Assembly: GCA_021201175.1 (NCBI GenBank)
Contig: JAJQFK010000205.1
Location: 1 to 5,981 of the forward strand
Reading direction: 5' to 3'
DNA length: 5,981 bases
Source of the DNA: Candidatus Gastranaerophilales bacterium
GTDB taxonomy: Bacteria > Cyanobacteriota > Vampirovibrionia > Gastranaerophilales > Gastranaerophilaceae
Shown here: piece by piece, positions 5,651 to 5,981 of the stretch
Numbering within the stretch: the stretch's first letter is position 1
Layout: each line of letters opens with the position of its first letter
Notes under the pieces: generated by a model
The model's database searches: none
What the model was told of the DNA's origin: nothing
What the model saw: only the letters and a program-made list of their open reading frames with translations
Translations under genes and position numbers: made by a program

Positions 5651-5776
5651 ATGGATAACCAAACTATAATAATTAATATTACTGCCGGTATCTTTTTAAT
5701 TGTAGGTTTATATTGTCAATATACCACCTGGAAATTTAATAAAGATTTAAAAGAAAACAAACCAAAAGATATATAA
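5651..5776 (+). CDS. Small single-span membrane protein (41 residues), unknown function
   Basis: A 41-codon frame starting ATG and ending TAA (5774-5776). A strong purine-rich ribosome site, GGGAGGA (5641-5647), sits just before the ATG and 20 bases after yqeK. The peptide begins MDNQTIIINITAGIFLIVGL. Residues 5-24 form one hydrophobic segment, followed by YTTWKF and a lysine-rich tail (KDLKENKPKDI). By the positive-inside rule the tail should face the cytoplasm (N-out, C-in). There is no cleavable signal peptide motif. It is probably the last gene of the operon. I do not recognise the family. The good ribosome site, clean membrane-then-charged layout and downstream terminator support real coding. 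Confidence 0.7.
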   Translation: MDNQTIIINITAGIFLIVGLYCQYTTWKFNKDLKENKPKDI

Positions 5777-5815
5777 AGTTCAAGGCAGATTTTGATTTTC
5801 CGCTTGACTTTTTTT
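5775..5815 (+). terminator. Terminator-like hairpin ending the nadD operon
   Basis: TCAAG (5780-5784) pairs with CTTGA (5803-5807), and AAAG (5775-5778) pairs with CTTT (5808-5811) after a one-base bulge (5779). This gives about 9 bp and is followed by a run of T ending at 5815. It starts at the stop codon of the small membrane protein. The stem is imperfect but position and T-run fit an intrinsic terminator. Confidence 0.5.
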
Positions 5816-5879
5816 AGTAAGGTTTATTTATTGCTGATTTGTGTAAAATTGTGCAAATTTTATGGTTTTAAATAGTTTT

Positions 5880-5981
5880 TTATAAATCCTCGTCCTCAAA
5901 TCCCGGGGAGCGTGTTGGCAGATTTTTATATCCCGGATTGGAATATACTGCTTTTTTAATATATTTATTTGTGTAACTGTG
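5880..5981 (-). CDS. C-terminal end of an unrecognised protein (partial)
   Basis: On the minus strand an open frame enters from the right edge and ends at TAA (5880-5882), giving 33 codons. The peptide ends in NPGYKNLPTRSPGFEDEDL. The stretch is richer in GC than the following non-coding DNA, and the composition (Pro/Gly/Lys, acidic tail) looks like coding sequence. No start is in view. I do not recognise the family. If real, the gene converges on the nadD operon, and the AT-rich AAAATT-TGCAC-AATTTT element after its stop could help end its transcript. Confidence 0.45.
   Translation of the reverse strand, partial: HSYTNKYIKKAVYSNPGYKNLPTRSPGFEDEDL

Overview
The window comes from a very AT-rich bacterial genome with short intergenic gaps, good Shine-Dalgarno sites and both TAA and TAG used as stops. 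The combination of low GC, a prepilin with an R-A-FTLAEV processing site and a Cys-rich tail, and an EF-hand protein resembles gut Vampirovibrionia/Gastranaerophilales (Melainabacteria). That placement is an inference from style; no marker gene here proves it.

Left part (1-2386): a plus-strand CNT-family (NupC-like) nucleoside transporter gene faces a minus-strand EF-hand gene. A large nested hairpin between them probably terminates both. The EF-hand gene consists of two 99-codon repeats. An in-frame TAA interrupts the second repeat, and 65 more codons in the same frame continue the homology, so the gene has suffered a nonsense mutation (or is read through, or carries a sequencing error).

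Middle (2387-3566): a small XRE-type regulator and a type IV/II prepilin-like gene are divergent. The 62 bp between their start codons carry a perfect 12-bp inverted repeat, a good candidate operator. An AT-rich hairpin follows the prepilin.

Right part (3567-5776): a tight operon of four genes. They encode a uridine kinase-family P-loop kinase with a ~70-residue N-terminal extension, NadD (NAD biosynthesis), YqeK (HD-domain diadenosine tetraphosphate hydrolase) and a 41-residue single-span membrane peptide. A terminator-like hairpin follows. The last 102 bases hold the C-terminal end of an unrecognised minus-strand gene.

A theme worth checking is that both nucleoside-related proteins keep family folds and ribose or phosphate motifs but lack the residues that read the base. 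The transporter has V-V where the family has T-E, and the kinase has lost both conserved histidines. With the kinase upstream of nadD, a substrate other than uridine, possibly a pyridine riboside, is conceivable but unproven.
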